This document shows, piece by piece, positions 51,801 to 60,411 of a stretch of 64,000 bases of DNA. This stretch comes from Nisaea sp. (GTDB taxonomy: Bacteria; Pseudomonadota; Alphaproteobacteria; Thalassobaculales; Thalassobaculaceae), in contig NZ_JAEPQA010000017.1 of NCBI RefSeq assembly GCF_017640745.1, positions 46,954-110,953 of the forward strand, in the 5' to 3' direction. The notes under the pieces are model-generated. The model did not search any database. It saw only the letters and a program-made list of their open reading frames with translations, and was not told the DNA's origin. The position numbers and the translations under genes are program-made. Position 1 is the stretch's first letter. Every line of letters begins with the position of its first letter.

Positions 51801-52778
51801 ATGCGGGCATTCCAAAGGCCGCCGGAAGTCGCGGCGCTGGAAGCGGCTTTCGCGCGGGCCAACGAGGGGGGCAACGGTTATGCCTTCGTGTCGGCCCCGC
51901 TTGCGGTCTCGGCCCTGCTCGATCTGCTCGACGGTGGTGCGCATATCCTTGTCTCCGAAGGACTCCAGGCCGACGTCTACCGGATGATCGAAGGCATTCG
52001 CCGGCGTTCTGCGGGCCTCAAAGTCGGGTTCGCCGACATGGCGGACCTCGCCGCGGTGGAGGCTGCGGTCTCTGACGAAACGCGCTTGCTCTGGATCGAG
52101 GCGCTCGCCGGACCGAAACTTTCCAGCCCCGATCTCCCGGCGCTCGCGCGGTTCGCCAGGTCCCGCGACATATCCACCGTTGTCGATATCTCCGCGTGGA
52201 CAGATGCGGGCGCACAGTCCCTCGCGTCTGGGGCTCACATCGTCTTTTCCGCTGCTCCCGGACGCGCGTTCTCGGAACAGAACGCTGGTGTGCGTGGCGG
52301 ACTGGTCGCGTTCTCGCGGGAAAAAGGTTTCGCGGAGGACCGCTTTGCGTTTCTGCAGACGGCCTATGACGCTCTGCCTCAGCCGGGGCAGGCGGCGGAA
52401 ATGCTCCGGGACCTGGAGCGGCTTCCGGAGGAAATGGCGCGGCGGGCGGCCAGTGCCGCGGCGCTGGCGGACATCCTCGCGCAAGCAGACTTCGTGGAAG
52501 ACCTCTTCTATCCCGGCGGAGGCGCGGCGGAACTGTCGTTGACGCTGAAAGGGGCGGCTTCGGAAGTCGCGGGCGCTCTTGGCCGGCTGCAATGTTTCGG
52601 TCCGGGCCTTGCACCGGGCCTTCCCGGGACTTACTGGCACTATGCGCGCCGGTCCCACGAGGCGGTGCCGCAGGAGATCCGCCTTGCCCTCGGCATCGCT
52701 GACGGGATCGTCCGCATCGGCGTTCCGGCGGCGGATGCGGCCACGCTGGCCGAGGATTTCCGGGCCGCGTTCGGCTGA
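51801..52778 (+). CDS. Cys/Met-metabolism PLP-fold protein lacking the Schiff-base lysine
   Basis: 325 residues, short for the family (usually about 390). The fold of the cystathionine-gamma-synthase family is visible: SALLDLLDGGAHILVSEGLQ, LLWIEALAGPKLSSPDLPAL, STVVDISAWTDAGAQSLASG, and end RLALGIADGIVRIGVPAADA. Where active enzymes have SATKY with the PLP lysine, this protein has SAAPGRAF (residues 150-157), with no lysine. The usual SSGMAA phosphate loop is also changed (FVSAPLAVS). It is therefore likely a non-catalytic relative. It follows the unknown gene by 3 bp. Confidence 0.8.
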   Translation: MRAFQRPPEVAALEAAFARANEGGNGYAFVSAPLAVSALLDLLDGGAHILVSEGLQADVYRMIEGIRRRSAGLKVGFADMADLAAVEAAVSDETRLLWIEALAGPKLSSPDLPALARFARSRDISTVVDISAWTDAGAQSLASGAHIVFSAAPGRAFSEQNAGVRGGLVAFSREKGFAEDRFAFLQTAYDALPQPGQAAEMLRDLERLPEEMARRAASAAALADILAQADFVEDLFYPGGGAAELSLTLKGAASEVAGALGRLQCFGPGLAPGLPGTYWHYARRSHEAVPQEIRLALGIADGIVRIGVPAADAATLAEDFRAAFG

Positions 52779-52871
52779 GCTGGCAAGATCCGCGATTGAA
52801 CTTGTCGCGGGCCGCAACTATATTTGAAGGCGTTTTCCGGAGAATTCCGGATCATTCGTTTGGAGACGATC

Positions 52872-53156
52872 ATGGCTGTCGGATCAGCGATCAGCGCATC
52901 ACTGACAGATTTGCGGGGCCTCGTGCGGCCGCAGGAGCAGGCTCCTGCGAGCGAAGAGCGCGGCGAGGTGCAGGAAAACGGGGGCAATACGGCGCGGCTC
53001 GATACCGCGGCGAGTGAGCCGTCGACCGGCGTTGCGGAATCCGCCAGCAGCCGGGGCGAGAACGACAATCCGGGTGCGGGCACGCAGGCGCGCGACGACC
53101 GGCTGCCGAATTCCGGCGACCCGAACCGCGGGACAACTCTCGACATAGCTGTCTGA
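52872..53156 (+). CDS. Small low-complexity hypothetical protein
   Basis: 94 residues from ATG 52872 with GGAG 7 bases before it. N-terminus MAVGSAISASLTDLRGLVRP resembles the amphipathic starts of flagellar rod-like small proteins. The middle is a disordered E/S/G/N-rich stretch, and it ends DPNRGTTLDIAV. The ending RG-x-x-I-x-V recalls that of the protein at 6779-7462 (RGVSIVV). Function unknown. A hairpin terminator follows at 53180. Confidence 0.65.
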   Translation: MAVGSAISASLTDLRGLVRPQEQAPASEERGEVQENGGNTARLDTAASEPSTGVAESASSRGENDNPGAGTQARDDRLPNSGDPNRGTTLDIAV

Positions 53157-53179
53157 GCGTCTCGCGTCAGAAGAAAACA

Positions 53180-53203
53180 AAGCGGCCCACTGGGCCGCTT
53201 TTC
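53180..53203. terminator. Bidirectional intrinsic terminator
   Basis: AAGCGGCCC-ACT-GGGCCGCTT with T-rich and A-rich flanks (AAACAA before, TTCATTTG after). The 9-bp perfect stem lies between the convergent small gene and bioY and can end transcription in both directions. Confidence 0.85.
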
Positions 53204-53227
53204 ATTTGTTCAGGAAGATCTTTCCTC

Positions 53228-53779
53228 TCAGGCGGGGTGCCCGAGCGGGTGCTGCTGATAGCGCCGCAATGCGATCGCCGCCGCCGCGGCGACGGCGACC
53301 TTGAGCGCATCGCCCGGGATGAAGGGGAGCGAGCCATAGAGCGCCTTGTCCAGCGGGATGCCGGCGACCGCGACCATCCAGGCGATCCCGCCCGCATAAA
53401 CCAGCACGATGCCGCCGACGATATTGATCGCGACGGCGCGCCAGAGATTGTAGCGCTCCCAGGTCTTCTCGGTCAGCCAGCCGATCAGCCATGCCGCAAT
53501 CGGCCATGAAAACAGGAACCCCGCCGTAACGCCGGCGAAAACCGCGGCACCGCCCCGTCCGCCGGCGAGCAGCGGCAGTCCGACTGCGACCAGAACCAGG
53601 AAGACGAGGAGAGCGAGACCGCCGCGCCTGGCGCCGAGCAGCGAGCCTGCAAGCATCACGCCCAATGTCTGCGCCGTCACCGGCACCCCGGTCAGCGGCA
53701 GGGTCAGGGCCGGAAACAGTCCGAGAACCGCGGTTATGGCGGCGAAGAGCGCGATCAGGACGAGGTCGCGTGTGGTCAT
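53228..53779 (-). CDS. bioY: Biotin ECF transporter substrate-binding component BioY
   Basis: 183 residues with about six membrane helices. BioY motifs: LIALFAAITAVLGLFPALTL, LTGVPVTAQTLGVMLAGSLL, GARRGGLALLVFLVLVAVGL, and PFIPGDALKVAVAAAAAIAL. It binds biotin in the membrane with high affinity. It is the last gene of bioM-bioN-bioY, 22 bp after bioN. Confidence 0.95.
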   Translation of the reverse strand: MTTRDLVLIALFAAITAVLGLFPALTLPLTGVPVTAQTLGVMLAGSLLGARRGGLALLVFLVLVAVGLPLLAGGRGGAAVFAGVTAGFLFSWPIAAWLIGWLTEKTWERYNLWRAVAINIVGGIVLVYAGGIAWMVAVAGIPLDKALYGSLPFIPGDALKVAVAAAAAIALRRYQQHPLGHPA

Positions 53780-53801
53780 GAAAACTTCCTTGTTCGTTTG
53801 C

Positions 53802-54401
53802 TCAGAGCTCGACGCCGCGGGCCTCGATGGCCTCCGCGATCTGGTCGGCGCGGCGCAGGGTCTGGATCGTCACCGGGACCAGGAGGGCCAGCGGATTGCC
53901 GCCGAGCCCGCGCGCCTGCTGGGCCGCACGTACCGACATCCACGTGTCGGCGAGTACCGGAATGAAGCGGATAGTCAGCGCGAAGACAAGGCTGATCTTC
54001 GCCGGATTGATCCCGAAGAGGGCAAGCGGCCGGAGTGCGCGCTCGAGCACGGCCATCATGTCCGAGACCTTGGTCGTCAGCGTGAGCAGCAGGCCGCAGC
54101 CGATGATCGTCGCGAAACGGAGGACCAGGATTGTGCCGAGTTCCGGCGATGTGAAGATGGCATGCGCGGCGAAAAACACGGCGAGAACGGCGAACAGCGG
54201 GAGTGCCTGTCGGAGTACCGCTCCAAGGGGCAGGCGGGCGAGCATGAAACAGGCAAGCACCGAGGCAAGGCCGATCGCGAGCAGGAGCGGAGACTCCGTC
54301 AGGAGGACGGCGATGCCCGCAGCGAAGAGCCCGGCGAGTTTCCAGACTGCGTGCAGTCTGTGCACAGGCGAGGTGCCGGGCTGGTAGAGAGACAGGTTCA
54401 T
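53802..54401 (-). CDS. bioN: Energy-coupling factor transmembrane protein BioN
   Basis: 199 residues, CbiQ/BioN (EcfT) family. Several membrane helices (LAGLFAAGIAVLLTESPLLL, LPLFAVLAVFFAAHAIFTSP) and the two Ala-Arg-Gly coupling motifs AAQQARGLGG and AEAIEARGVEL, which contact the ATPase. It overlaps the bioM stop by 4 bp. It couples ATP hydrolysis to BioY. Confidence 0.94.
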   Translation of the reverse strand: MNLSLYQPGTSPVHRLHAVWKLAGLFAAGIAVLLTESPLLLAIGLASVLACFMLARLPLGAVLRQALPLFAVLAVFFAAHAIFTSPELGTILVLRFATIIGCGLLLTLTTKVSDMMAVLERALRPLALFGINPAKISLVFALTIRFIPVLADTWMSVRAAQQARGLGGNPLALLVPVTIQTLRRADQIAEAIEARGVEL

Positions 54402-55072
54402 TCCGCCATGCTCCGGTAGCGCGCGATCACGGCCTCCGCGGGGCCATCGTCGAGTACCCGGCCGTCCTCCAGGAGCAGGACGCGCTCGTATCCGGCGGCG
54501 ATTTCGAGATCGTGGGTGACGCAGATGACGGTTTCCGGGAGTGCGTCGATCGCTTCCATCACACGTCGGCGATTTCGCAGGTCGAGAAGGGTCGTCGGCT
54601 CGTCCAGCACCAGATAGCGCGGTGCCCGAAGCAGGATGTTGGCAAGGGCCAGAAGCTGCTTCTCGCCGCCGCTCAGATTGTGGGACGGCTGCTCGCGGAG
54701 ATGGCCGAGGGCAAAGCGGGAGAGGATCCGCTCGATCGCCGCGTCCTCCTCAGGCCGGTCGAGCTTCAGCGCTTTCAGACTGAAACGCAGATCCTCCTCG
54801 ACCAGCGGCATGACGATCTGGTTGTCCGGATCCTGGAAGAGGAAACCGACCAGCCGCCGCACCGCCTTCGCATCCTTCGCGGTGTCGACCCCGTCCACCG
54901 TCACCCGCCCCGAGCTGGGCCTTACGAGGCCGTTCAGCAGCCGGGCGAATGTCGACTTTCCGGAGCCATTCGCACCGATCACGGCGATCCGCCGCTCGCG
55001 CAGCGTCAGCGTCACGTCCTTCAGCACGGTCCGGCCGGGAACCGTTGCATTCACCTGTTCAAGAGAAATCAA
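54398..55072 (-). CDS. bioM: Energy-coupling factor ATPase BioM
   Basis: 224 residues. Walker A IGANGSGKSTFARLLNGLVR, Q-loop FLFQDPDNQIVMPLVEEDL, ABC signature NLSGGEKQLLALANILL, Walker B YLVLDEPTTLLDLRNRRRV, H-loop ICVTHDLEIA. It is the single ATPase of the BioMNY biotin importer and the first gene of the operon. A BioR-like box and an inverted repeat lie upstream at 55236-55265. Confidence 0.95.
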   Translation of the reverse strand: MISLEQVNATVPGRTVLKDVTLTLRERRIAVIGANGSGKSTFARLLNGLVRPSSGRVTVDGVDTAKDAKAVRRLVGFLFQDPDNQIVMPLVEEDLRFSLKALKLDRPEEDAAIERILSRFALGHLREQPSHNLSGGEKQLLALANILLRAPRYLVLDEPTTLLDLRNRRRVMEAIDALPETVICVTHDLEIAAGYERVLLLEDGRVLDDGPAEAVIARYRSMAE

Positions 55073-55235
55073 TCACCATCCCCCGTGCCGGGCCTTCTGC
55101 CCCAGCAGGCCCGGCAAAGGCAAGCCGAAAGCAGAGATTGCCCGCCGCCGCGATCTCCGGCTTCGCCCGGTGCGCCATCCTTCGGCCGCGGCAAAGTATC
55201 GGAAGGCGACAAAAAGGATTCTCAGAGGCGTTATT

Positions 55236-55265
55236 CCATGCATCATTGCATGGTATTTTAGATAA
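55236..55265. promoter_or_regulatory. Candidate regulatory elements upstream of bioM
   Basis: Two elements between the divergent bioM and histidine kinase genes. CCATGCA-TCAT-TGCATGG (55236-55253) is a perfect 7-bp inverted repeat. The minus-strand reading of 55256-55265 is TTATCTAAAA, which matches the alphaproteobacterial BioR box TTATMKATAA at nine of ten positions. It lies about 185 bp before bioM and 36 bp before the kinase gene, so which gene it serves is uncertain. Confidence 0.4.
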
Positions 55266-55300
55266 GTGGGGGCGGCTCTCGTGAAGGCTCAGGAAATTCG

Positions 55301-58300
55301 ATGAAACGGACCTGGGTATCGCTTGCCGCCTTTCTGCTCATCCTTGCAGTCGGATCGGGCATATCCTTCTGGGTCTATCAGAAGCAGCACGGCGAACTCG
55401 TTGCCGGCGGAAGCGAGCAACTCGCCGTCGCGCGCAGCGCGTTCACGCGAGAGCTCAACCGGCTCTTCGAGCCTGGACCGGCGGTCTACGAAGCCATGGT
55501 CGATGCACGTCTGACCGCGCGTTCCGAGAGCGAGGCCCGCGAACTTTTCTTCGCCATCGCGACCGGCCCGGTGCTCCGGACCCGGCAGATCAACGGTATT
55601 TTTCTCGGTTTCCCGGACGGCCGTTTCCTGCATGTTCAGGACCTCGTGCCGTCGAGCAAGAGCGGCATCGCCGCCGGTCTCACCCGGCGGATCATCGACG
55701 ATCCTGTCAGTCTTCCTCAAGGCCGGTGGTTCCAGCCGGGAAGCGGAAACGGGCGCTGGGACGAGAAGCAGATCGAGGCCGAGCCGTACGATCCGCGCAG
55801 CCGTCCCTGGTACAAGGCGGCCGTCACCTCCAGCGGTCCGGTCTGGACCAAACCCTATATCTTCGCCTCCAGCGGATCTCTCGGTGTCACCTACGCGCAT
55901 CGCATCTACCGGGACGACGGGACGCTCTGGGGGGTGCTCGGGGTGGATCTTTCCCTCGCCTCCCTTTCGCTGACCCTGCTCGATGCGGCCAATACTTTGA
56001 CCCGCTTCGAGGACATGGTTTTCGCCACGGATCTCGCGGGACGCATGCTCGCGCATCCGGATCTGGTCCGCGCCCGTCCTTCGGAGCGGGCCGACGTCGA
56101 GGCGTTCCTCGAACGCTACCGCGCCGAAGATTCCGTCGAGCGGATCCTGATCGAGGCGGTCCGGCAGACGGATGCGGTCCAGGTCGTCGATGTGGGCGAC
56201 GGGGAATATCTCGCGACCAAAGGCGATCTGGATCCGAATCTGGCGATGCCGATCAGCATCTATCTTGCGCAGGACATGGATACGATCCTCGCCGACGCGC
56301 ACGAAACCCTGCTGCGCAATGTGGCGCTCCTGTTCCTCGCGATCGTGGCCTTCGGTTCGGTTTCTTTCTATGTCGTGAAGCTCGGGGTCGAGGTTGCCGC
56401 ACGCGTCCGGGCCGAGGCGCAACTGGTGGAGGCCCGCGATGCGGCCGAAGCGGCGACACGCGCGAAATCCGCCTTCCTCGCCACCATGAGCCACGAGATC
56501 CGCACGCCGATGAATGGCGTCATGTCGATGGCTGAGCTCCTCGCGGTCAGCAAGCTTGACGCCGAGCAGAGCAGCATGGCGCGGGTGATCCGCGAGTCCG
56601 CCTCCGCTCTGCTGACCATCATCAACGACATCCTCGACTTTTCGAAAATCGAGGCAGGCAAGCTCGATGTGGAGAGGGTTCCGTTCTCGCTGATGGAGAG
56701 CGTCGACGCCGCCGCGGAAATCGTCGCTCCCCGCGCCGAGGAGAAGAGGCTTTCGCTTGTCGTCGATATGCAGACCGACCTTGCCGACCGGCGCCTCGGC
56801 GATCCGACCCGGCTCAAGCAGATCCTCCTCAATCTCGTGGGGAACGCGGTCAAGTTCACCGAATTCGGAGAAGTCCGGATCCGAGTCCGGGCACTTGCGA
56901 CACGCGGCGCCGGATGGCTCCGCTTCGAGGTGAGCGATTCCGGGATCGGGATATCCGAAGAGCAGCGCAGCCTGTTGTTCCAGCCTTTCGTGCAGGCGGA
57001 TCAGTCTACCGCCCGAAAGTTCGGCGGCACCGGTCTCGGGCTTTCGATCTGCCGCCGTCTGGCGGAGCTGATGGGCGGGCGGATCGGCGTGGAGAGTACG
57101 CCAGGGGAGGGATCGACTTTCTGGTTCGAGCTGCCGCTGTCGGTCGTGGAGTCCATGCCGCCGGTCCCGCCCTACGGACTGTCCGCCGCCCGGGTGATTC
57201 TGGTCGGCATGGAACCTGAGCAAACCGAGATCGCGGCGCGCTACCTCCAGGCAGGCGGCGTTTCGAATATCGCCATCGTCAGCGATTCCGGGCCGGAACC
57301 CGCTCCGGGAGAGCTGGTGATCTCGGGACCGCTTGCCGCCGCCGAAGAGGCGGAGCGGTTGCGCAAGCCGGGAGGCGTACTCGTTTTCTGTGGCGGACGG
57401 GAGCAATTGGCATCGCTGGCGCCAGGGACAAAGGCGAAGGCCGCGCTGCTGGTCGCCGAGCCGCTCACGCGCCCGAAGCTCTGGCGCGCCGTGGCCGTTG
57501 CCCTCGGTCTCGAAACCGCCGGGGCGACAGAGGCTGAAACGCGTCCGGATCTTTCCTTTGCGCCGCCGTCCGCCGAGACGGCGCGCGCGGCAGATGCGCT
57601 GGTCCTGGTCGCAGAGGACAACCAGACCAACCAGACGGTGATCCGGAAAATGCTTGCGCGCATGGGCTTTGCCGCCGAACTGGTGCCCGACGGACGGGCG
57701 GCGCTCGAGGCGCTGGAACGGGGTGGCTACGGCCTGTTGCTGACCGATATCAACATGCCGGAGATGGACGGCTTGGCGTTGGCCCGGGCCCTGCGGGAAC
57801 GGGAGACCGGCCGACGGCTCCCGGTGATCGCACTCACCGCCGACGCCATGGCCGAGACCGAAGCCGAATGCCTCGATGCCGGCATGGATGCCTGCCTCAC
57901 GAAACCGATCGACAGCCGCGCGCTCGGCGCGATGCTGGCGCAGTACCTGCCGCAAGCGCTTGATCTCAGGCGCAGCGCAGCTGCAGAGAGCCGCGCTCCC
58001 GCCGAGGCCGCTGCCAAATGGGACCGGGAGATCTTCGATCCGTCCTCGATGGAAGAGGCATTCGGATCGCTCGACGGGGAAGCCAGGGCATTCGTTCTTT
58101 CCGCGCAGGCGGTCTGGGGCCCGCGAATCGAGGAGATTGCGCGGGCACTGGAATCCGGTGACCATCATGCGGCCCGAAATGCGGCACATTCTCTAAAGGG
58201 CGCCGCTCTGTCTGTCGGCGCGCTCAGATTGGGCCGGATTGCCGGTGACCTGCAGGCAGCGCTCGACGAAAAGGACGAGGCTATGGCCTCGATCATGGTC

Positions 58301-58378
58301 GAGATCCTGACCCCGACACTGACCGAGTTCGAAGAGACAGTCCGGGAGATCTTTCACCAAGAGGGGCATCGGAAATGA
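55301..58378 (+). CDS. Hybrid sensor histidine kinase with Cache, receiver and HPt domains
   Basis: 1025 residues. Helix TM1 (about 7-25), periplasmic double-Cache domain (about 30-330, YDPRSRPWYKAAVTSSGPVW and GVLGVDLSLASLSLTLLDAA), TM2 (about 343-365), HisKA with H398 in MSHEIRTPMNG, HATPase (NLVGNAVKFTEFGEVRIRV, GGTGLGLSICRRLAELMGGR), a degenerate receiver, a second receiver with D816 in LTDINMPEMDG, and an HPt domain with H963 in AHSLKGAALSVGAL. It forms a phosphorelay with the small receiver that overlaps its stop. The Cache domain suggests sensing of a small extracellular ligand. Confidence 0.95.
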   Translation: MKRTWVSLAAFLLILAVGSGISFWVYQKQHGELVAGGSEQLAVARSAFTRELNRLFEPGPAVYEAMVDARLTARSESEARELFFAIATGPVLRTRQINGIFLGFPDGRFLHVQDLVPSSKSGIAAGLTRRIIDDPVSLPQGRWFQPGSGNGRWDEKQIEAEPYDPRSRPWYKAAVTSSGPVWTKPYIFASSGSLGVTYAHRIYRDDGTLWGVLGVDLSLASLSLTLLDAANTLTRFEDMVFATDLAGRMLAHPDLVRARPSERADVEAFLERYRAEDSVERILIEAVRQTDAVQVVDVGDGEYLATKGDLDPNLAMPISIYLAQDMDTILADAHETLLRNVALLFLAIVAFGSVSFYVVKLGVEVAARVRAEAQLVEARDAAEAATRAKSAFLATMSHEIRTPMNGVMSMAELLAVSKLDAEQSSMARVIRESASALLTIINDILDFSKIEAGKLDVERVPFSLMESVDAAAEIVAPRAEEKRLSLVVDMQTDLADRRLGDPTRLKQILLNLVGNAVKFTEFGEVRIRVRALATRGAGWLRFEVSDSGIGISEEQRSLLFQPFVQADQSTARKFGGTGLGLSICRRLAELMGGRIGVESTPGEGSTFWFELPLSVVESMPPVPPYGLSAARVILVGMEPEQTEIAARYLQAGGVSNIAIVSDSGPEPAPGELVISGPLAAAEEAERLRKPGGVLVFCGGREQLASLAPGTKAKAALLVAEPLTRPKLWRAVAVALGLETAGATEAETRPDLSFAPPSAETARAADALVLVAEDNQTNQTVIRKMLARMGFAAELVPDGRAALEALERGGYGLLLTDINMPEMDGLALARALRERETGRRLPVIALTADAMAETEAECLDAGMDACLTKPIDSRALGAMLAQYLPQALDLRRSAAAESRAPAEAAAKWDREIFDPSSMEEAFGSLDGEARAFVLSAQAVWGPRIEEIARALESGDHHAARNAAHSLKGAALSVGALRLGRIAGDLQAALDEKDEAMASIMVEILTPTLTEFEETVREIFHQEGHRK

Positions 58379-58797
58379 CCGGGGCTCAATCCGCCTACGA
58401 CCTGAAACGCGTTCTGGTCCTGGAGGACGAGACGCATATCCGCAGGATCATCGTGCGTCTGCTGAGGGAGATCGGCTTCGATACGATTTACGAAGCGAGC
58501 GACGGCATTGACGGTATGAAGGAATTGCTCCGGGTCCGTCCCGACCTGATCCTTTGCGACATCCACATGGAACCTATGGGCGGCATGAAGTTCCTTGAGA
58601 CGGTCCGGAACTTGAACACGAGAGATGTCGCCAACCTTCCGGTCATCTTCCTGACGGCGGATGCGGAGGTCGACACGGTGCTGAAGGCGAAGGAGCTGCG
58701 TGTGGACGGCTATATCGCGAAGCCCGTATCCCTCGCGCATTTGAAGATCAAGATCGACACGGTCCTGGCCGAGCACAAGGCGCGCCGGGAGAGCTGA
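58375..58797 (+). CDS. Single-domain response regulator (CheY-like)
   Basis: 140 residues. Acidic pair LVLEDETHIRR, phosphoacceptor D62 in LILCDIHMEPMGGMKF, T-loop FLTADAEVDTVLKA, and switch Lys in GYIAKPVSLAHLKI. It has no output domain, so it probably acts by protein contact as in CheY-type relays. It starts inside the stop of the kinase gene (ATGA), so the two are made together. It is the likely final acceptor from H963. Confidence 0.95.
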   Translation: MTGAQSAYDLKRVLVLEDETHIRRIIVRLLREIGFDTIYEASDGIDGMKELLRVRPDLILCDIHMEPMGGMKFLETVRNLNTRDVANLPVIFLTADAEVDTVLKAKELRVDGYIAKPVSLAHLKIKIDTVLAEHKARRES

Positions 58798-58881
58798 CCG
58801 CTTTCCTCGGCCGCCCCGCGATCAATCCAGTGCGGTGTTCTCTCCGTAAAGCGCTTAGTCGATCAGGAGAGGAAAATCCGC

Positions 58882-60411
58882 ATGACGGGCTGTCTGGTGC
58901 TCATTCTCGGCGACCAGCTAACGCCGTCACTTTCGTCGCTGACAGCGGCTCGCAAGGCGTCTGACCGAATCCTCATGGCCGAGGTCGCGGCGGAAGCGAC
59001 CTATGTGCGGCACCACAAGAAGAAGATTGCCTTCGTCTTCTCGGCCATGCGCCACTTCGCGGAAGAGCTCCGAGGCGACGGCTGGACGGTGGATTATGTC
59101 CGGTACGACGACCCGGACAATACGGGTTCGCTCGGCGACGAGGTCGCGCGCTTTGCGCGCCGTCACGATGCCGCGCGCGTCGTGGTGACCGAGCCCGGCG
59201 AGTGGCGGCTGTTGCGGGAGATGGAAGCTTGGAGCGAGGGGCTCGGGCGCCCCGTCGAGATCCTGCCCGACACGCGTTTCCTAGCGAGCCGGGAGGATTT
59301 CGCGGCCTGGGCCGAGGGGCGCAAACAGCTTCGGATGGAGTATTTCTACCGCGACATGCGGCGGCGGACGGGATTGCTGATGGACGGCGATCAGCCCGCC
59401 GGCGGCAAGTGGAACTACGATGCGGAGAACCGCAAGCCCGCCTCGTCGGATCTCTTCATGCCGCAGCCGCTCGAAACCGCTCCGGACCGGGTGACGCGCG
59501 GGGTGCTCAATCTCGTCGCCCAGGACTTCGGCGATCATTTCGGGGATCTCGAGCCCTTCTGGTTCGCGGTGACGCGGGAGCAGGCGGAAGCCGCGTTCGA
59601 TCGTTTCGTCGGGGAGGCCCTGCCGCGCTTCGGCGACTTTCAGGACGCGATGCTGAGGGGCGAGAAGTTCCTCTATCACTCCGTCGTTAGCCTCTACATC
59701 AATGCGGGGCTGCTCGATCCGCTCGCAGTCTGCCGAAAGGTCGAGCAGGCGTATCGGGACGGTGACGTCCCGCTGAACGCGGCGGAGGGCTTCATCCGCC
59801 AGATCATCGGTTGGCGGGAATATGTCCGGGGGATCTACTGGCTTAAGATGCCGGGCTACGCGGAGTCGAACTTCTTCGGCGCCGACCGTCCGCTGCCGGA
59901 TTTCTACTGGAGCGGCAAGACGGAGATGACCTGTCTCGCGGCCGCGATCGGGCAGACGAAGGAAGAGGCCTACGCCCATCACATCCAGCGCCTGATGATC
60001 ACCGGGAATTTCGCCATGCTGGCGGGGGTTGATCCGCACGAGGTGCATGAATGGTATCTCGCGGTCTATGCCGATGCTTATGAATGGGTGGAGATGCCGA
60101 ACACGCTCGGGATGAGCCAGTTCGCGGACGGCGGACTGCTCGGCTCCAAGCCCTACGCCGCCGGTGGGAACTACATCAGCCGGATGTCGGACTATTGCGA
60201 GGAATGCCGTTTCGACGTGAAGCGGAAAACCGGGAAGGACGCCTGCCCGTTCAATTATCTCTATTGGGATTTCCTCGCCCGGAACCGCGAGAAGCTGGAC
60301 GGCAATCCGCGTCTCGGTCCGGTCTATCGGACCTGGGACCGGATGGCGGAGGACAAACAGGCCGCCTATCGAGAGAGCGCGGCGTCTTTCCTCGCGGAGC
60401 TTTCCTCATGA
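58882..60411 (+). CDS. Iron-sulphur (6-4) photolyase / bacterial cryptochrome, PhrB type
   Basis: 509 residues. Start LVLILGDQLTPSLSSLTAAR and HHKKKIAFVFSAMRHFAEEL are typical of the FeS-BCP class. FAD-binding part: AEGFIRQIIGWREYVRGIYW, AYAHHIQRLMITGNFAMLAG, EWVEMPNTLGMSQFADGGLL. Four Cys for the 4Fe-4S cluster are present: one in EMTCLAAAIG, two in YCEECRF, one in KDACPFNY. It repairs UV (6-4) photoproducts with light. AGGAGAG precedes the ATG. A DUF2256 gene overlaps its 3' end on the opposite strand. Confidence 0.94.
   Translation: MTGCLVLILGDQLTPSLSSLTAARKASDRILMAEVAAEATYVRHHKKKIAFVFSAMRHFAEELRGDGWTVDYVRYDDPDNTGSLGDEVARFARRHDAARVVVTEPGEWRLLREMEAWSEGLGRPVEILPDTRFLASREDFAAWAEGRKQLRMEYFYRDMRRRTGLLMDGDQPAGGKWNYDAENRKPASSDLFMPQPLETAPDRVTRGVLNLVAQDFGDHFGDLEPFWFAVTREQAEAAFDRFVGEALPRFGDFQDAMLRGEKFLYHSVVSLYINAGLLDPLAVCRKVEQAYRDGDVPLNAAEGFIRQIIGWREYVRGIYWLKMPGYAESNFFGADRPLPDFYWSGKTEMTCLAAAIGQTKEEAYAHHIQRLMITGNFAMLAGVDPHEVHEWYLAVYADAYEWVEMPNTLGMSQFADGGLLGSKPYAAGGNYISRMSDYCEECRFDVKRKTGKDACPFNYLYWDFLARNREKLDGNPRLGPVYRTWDRMAEDKQAAYRESAASFLAELSS

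Noticed and set aside
55289..58189. Minus-strand frame of 966 codons
   Set aside because: Antisense shadow of the hybrid histidine kinase.
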